A DNA stretch of 6,391 nucleotides from Planctomycetaceae bacterium UBA2972 (lineage in GTDB: Bacteria > Planctomycetota > Planctomycetia > Pirellulales > Pirellulaceae), in NCBI GenBank assembly GCA_002348315.1, contig DEAW01000059.1, positions 1-6,391 of the forward strand, in the 5' to 3' direction. Under the pieces are notes generated by a model. That model was not told the DNA's origin. It made no database searches and saw only the letters and a program-made list of their open reading frames with translations. The position numbers and the translations under genes were made by a program. Shown here piece by piece: positions 6,012 through 6,391 of this stretch (position 1 is its first letter; each line of letters starts with the position of its first letter).

Positions 6012-6391
6012 ATGCAATCCCCAACAATTAGTTATCTGACAAAAGTTCAATTTGGCGCCGGTGCCCTGGGGGACCTGCCGGAGGTTATGGGTAATGTTGG
6101 TATGCAACGACCGCTGATTGTTACAGATCAGCCCTTAGTCGAATTGGGATTCGTCGAGAAGTTGGGGCTCGACAGTCCAACTGTATTTGCTGACGTTCAG
6201 TCCAATCCAACCGAAGCGTCGGTGCTGGCGGGATTGGAAGCTTACAGAGAATATGAGTGCGATGGCTTTATTGGTCTGGGAGGTGGTTCGCCGATTGATG
6301 CAGCCAAAGCGATGGCTATTTTGGCGAGGCACGATATGAAGTTGGAGGATGCGGCCTATATCCGGGGAGGCCTGGAGCGAATCACTTCCAA
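6012..6391 (+). CDS. Iron-type (group III) alcohol dehydrogenase, N-terminal part (truncated by window edge)
   Basis: The frame from the ATG at 6012 is open to the right edge and gives 126 residues, about a third of the usual ~380-400. It has the family's opening strand LTKVQFGAGALGDL, the cofactor-domain VTD (37-39), the SNPTEASV turn, and the NAD(P)-binding motif G-G-G-S-P-I-D-A-A-K (90-99). The helix between the TD motif and SNPT is slightly shorter than usual. The metal-binding His/Asp residues lie in the missing C-terminal half, so iron dependence cannot be checked. Family members interconvert alcohols or hydroxyacids with aldehydes or ketones, including 4-hydroxybutyrate with succinate semialdehyde. 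The aldehyde dehydrogenase nearby makes a two-step oxidation plausible. The AGGAAG site upstream supports this start. The gene is divergent from the OsmC gene. Confidence 0.87.
   Translation, partial: MQSPTISYLTKVQFGAGALGDLPEVMGNVGMQRPLIVTDQPLVELGFVEKLGLDSPTVFADVQSNPTEASVLAGLEAYREYECDGFIGLGGGSPIDAAKAMAILARHDMKLEDAAYIRGGLERITS

Noticed and set aside
5938..6027. Longer OsmC start at 6027, adding a hydrophobic N-terminal segment that looks like a membrane anchor
   Set aside because: It would overlap the well-supported start and ribosome binding site of the divergent alcohol dehydrogenase. OsmC proteins are soluble and do not need the segment.

Overview
The window is a stretch of bacterial chromosome with moderate GC content (close to 50% by eye). 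It carries typical bacterial start signals, short intergenic gaps and two adjacent gene groups. The protein types suggest a planctomycete or relative: a LURP-one/scramblase-like protein, a small zinc-ribbon membrane protein, and polytopic membrane proteins whose N-terminal tails contain an 'NPY' motif. This placement is an inference from family habits. There is no rRNA or marker gene to prove it. I see no tRNA, rRNA, CRISPR array, insertion sequence or phage gene.

Left part (1-564): the C-terminal tail of an unidentified membrane protein enters from the left and stops at 94. A possible short secreted protein lies on the minus strand (91-375), and the two stop codons overlap. The spacer 376-564 carries a plausible extended -10 promoter with small dyads, facing right.

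Middle (565-2584): a tight three-gene plus-strand operon (gaps of 8 and 20 bases). It encodes a LURP-one/scramblase-like beta-barrel-type protein, a 96-residue protein with a four-cysteine zinc ribbon and two membrane helices, and a roughly six-helix membrane protein with a Gly/Pro/Gln-rich tail. The set looks like a membrane-associated module with no function I can name.

Right part (2797-6391): a metabolic cluster. A muconate-lactonizing-type enolase superfamily enzyme is followed after 73 bases by an aldehyde dehydrogenase of the succinate-semialdehyde dehydrogenase-like type. A convergent OsmC-family thiol peroxidase gene ends only 2 bases from the aldehyde dehydrogenase gene. An iron-type alcohol dehydrogenase starts 74 bases beyond the OsmC start, divergently, and runs off the right edge. 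An Fe-type alcohol dehydrogenase plus an aldehyde dehydrogenase could oxidise a hydroxyacid or alcohol to an aldehyde and then to an acid, with the enolase superfamily enzyme acting upstream (epimerase, cycloisomerase or dehydratase) and OsmC perhaps giving peroxide defence. The actual substrate cannot be read from the sequence.

The clearest oddities are an Arg in place of the near-universal cofactor-site Lys in the aldehyde dehydrogenase, a perfect AATTGG-ATG-CCAATT dyad next to its ribosome binding site, and the unexplained three-gene membrane operon.
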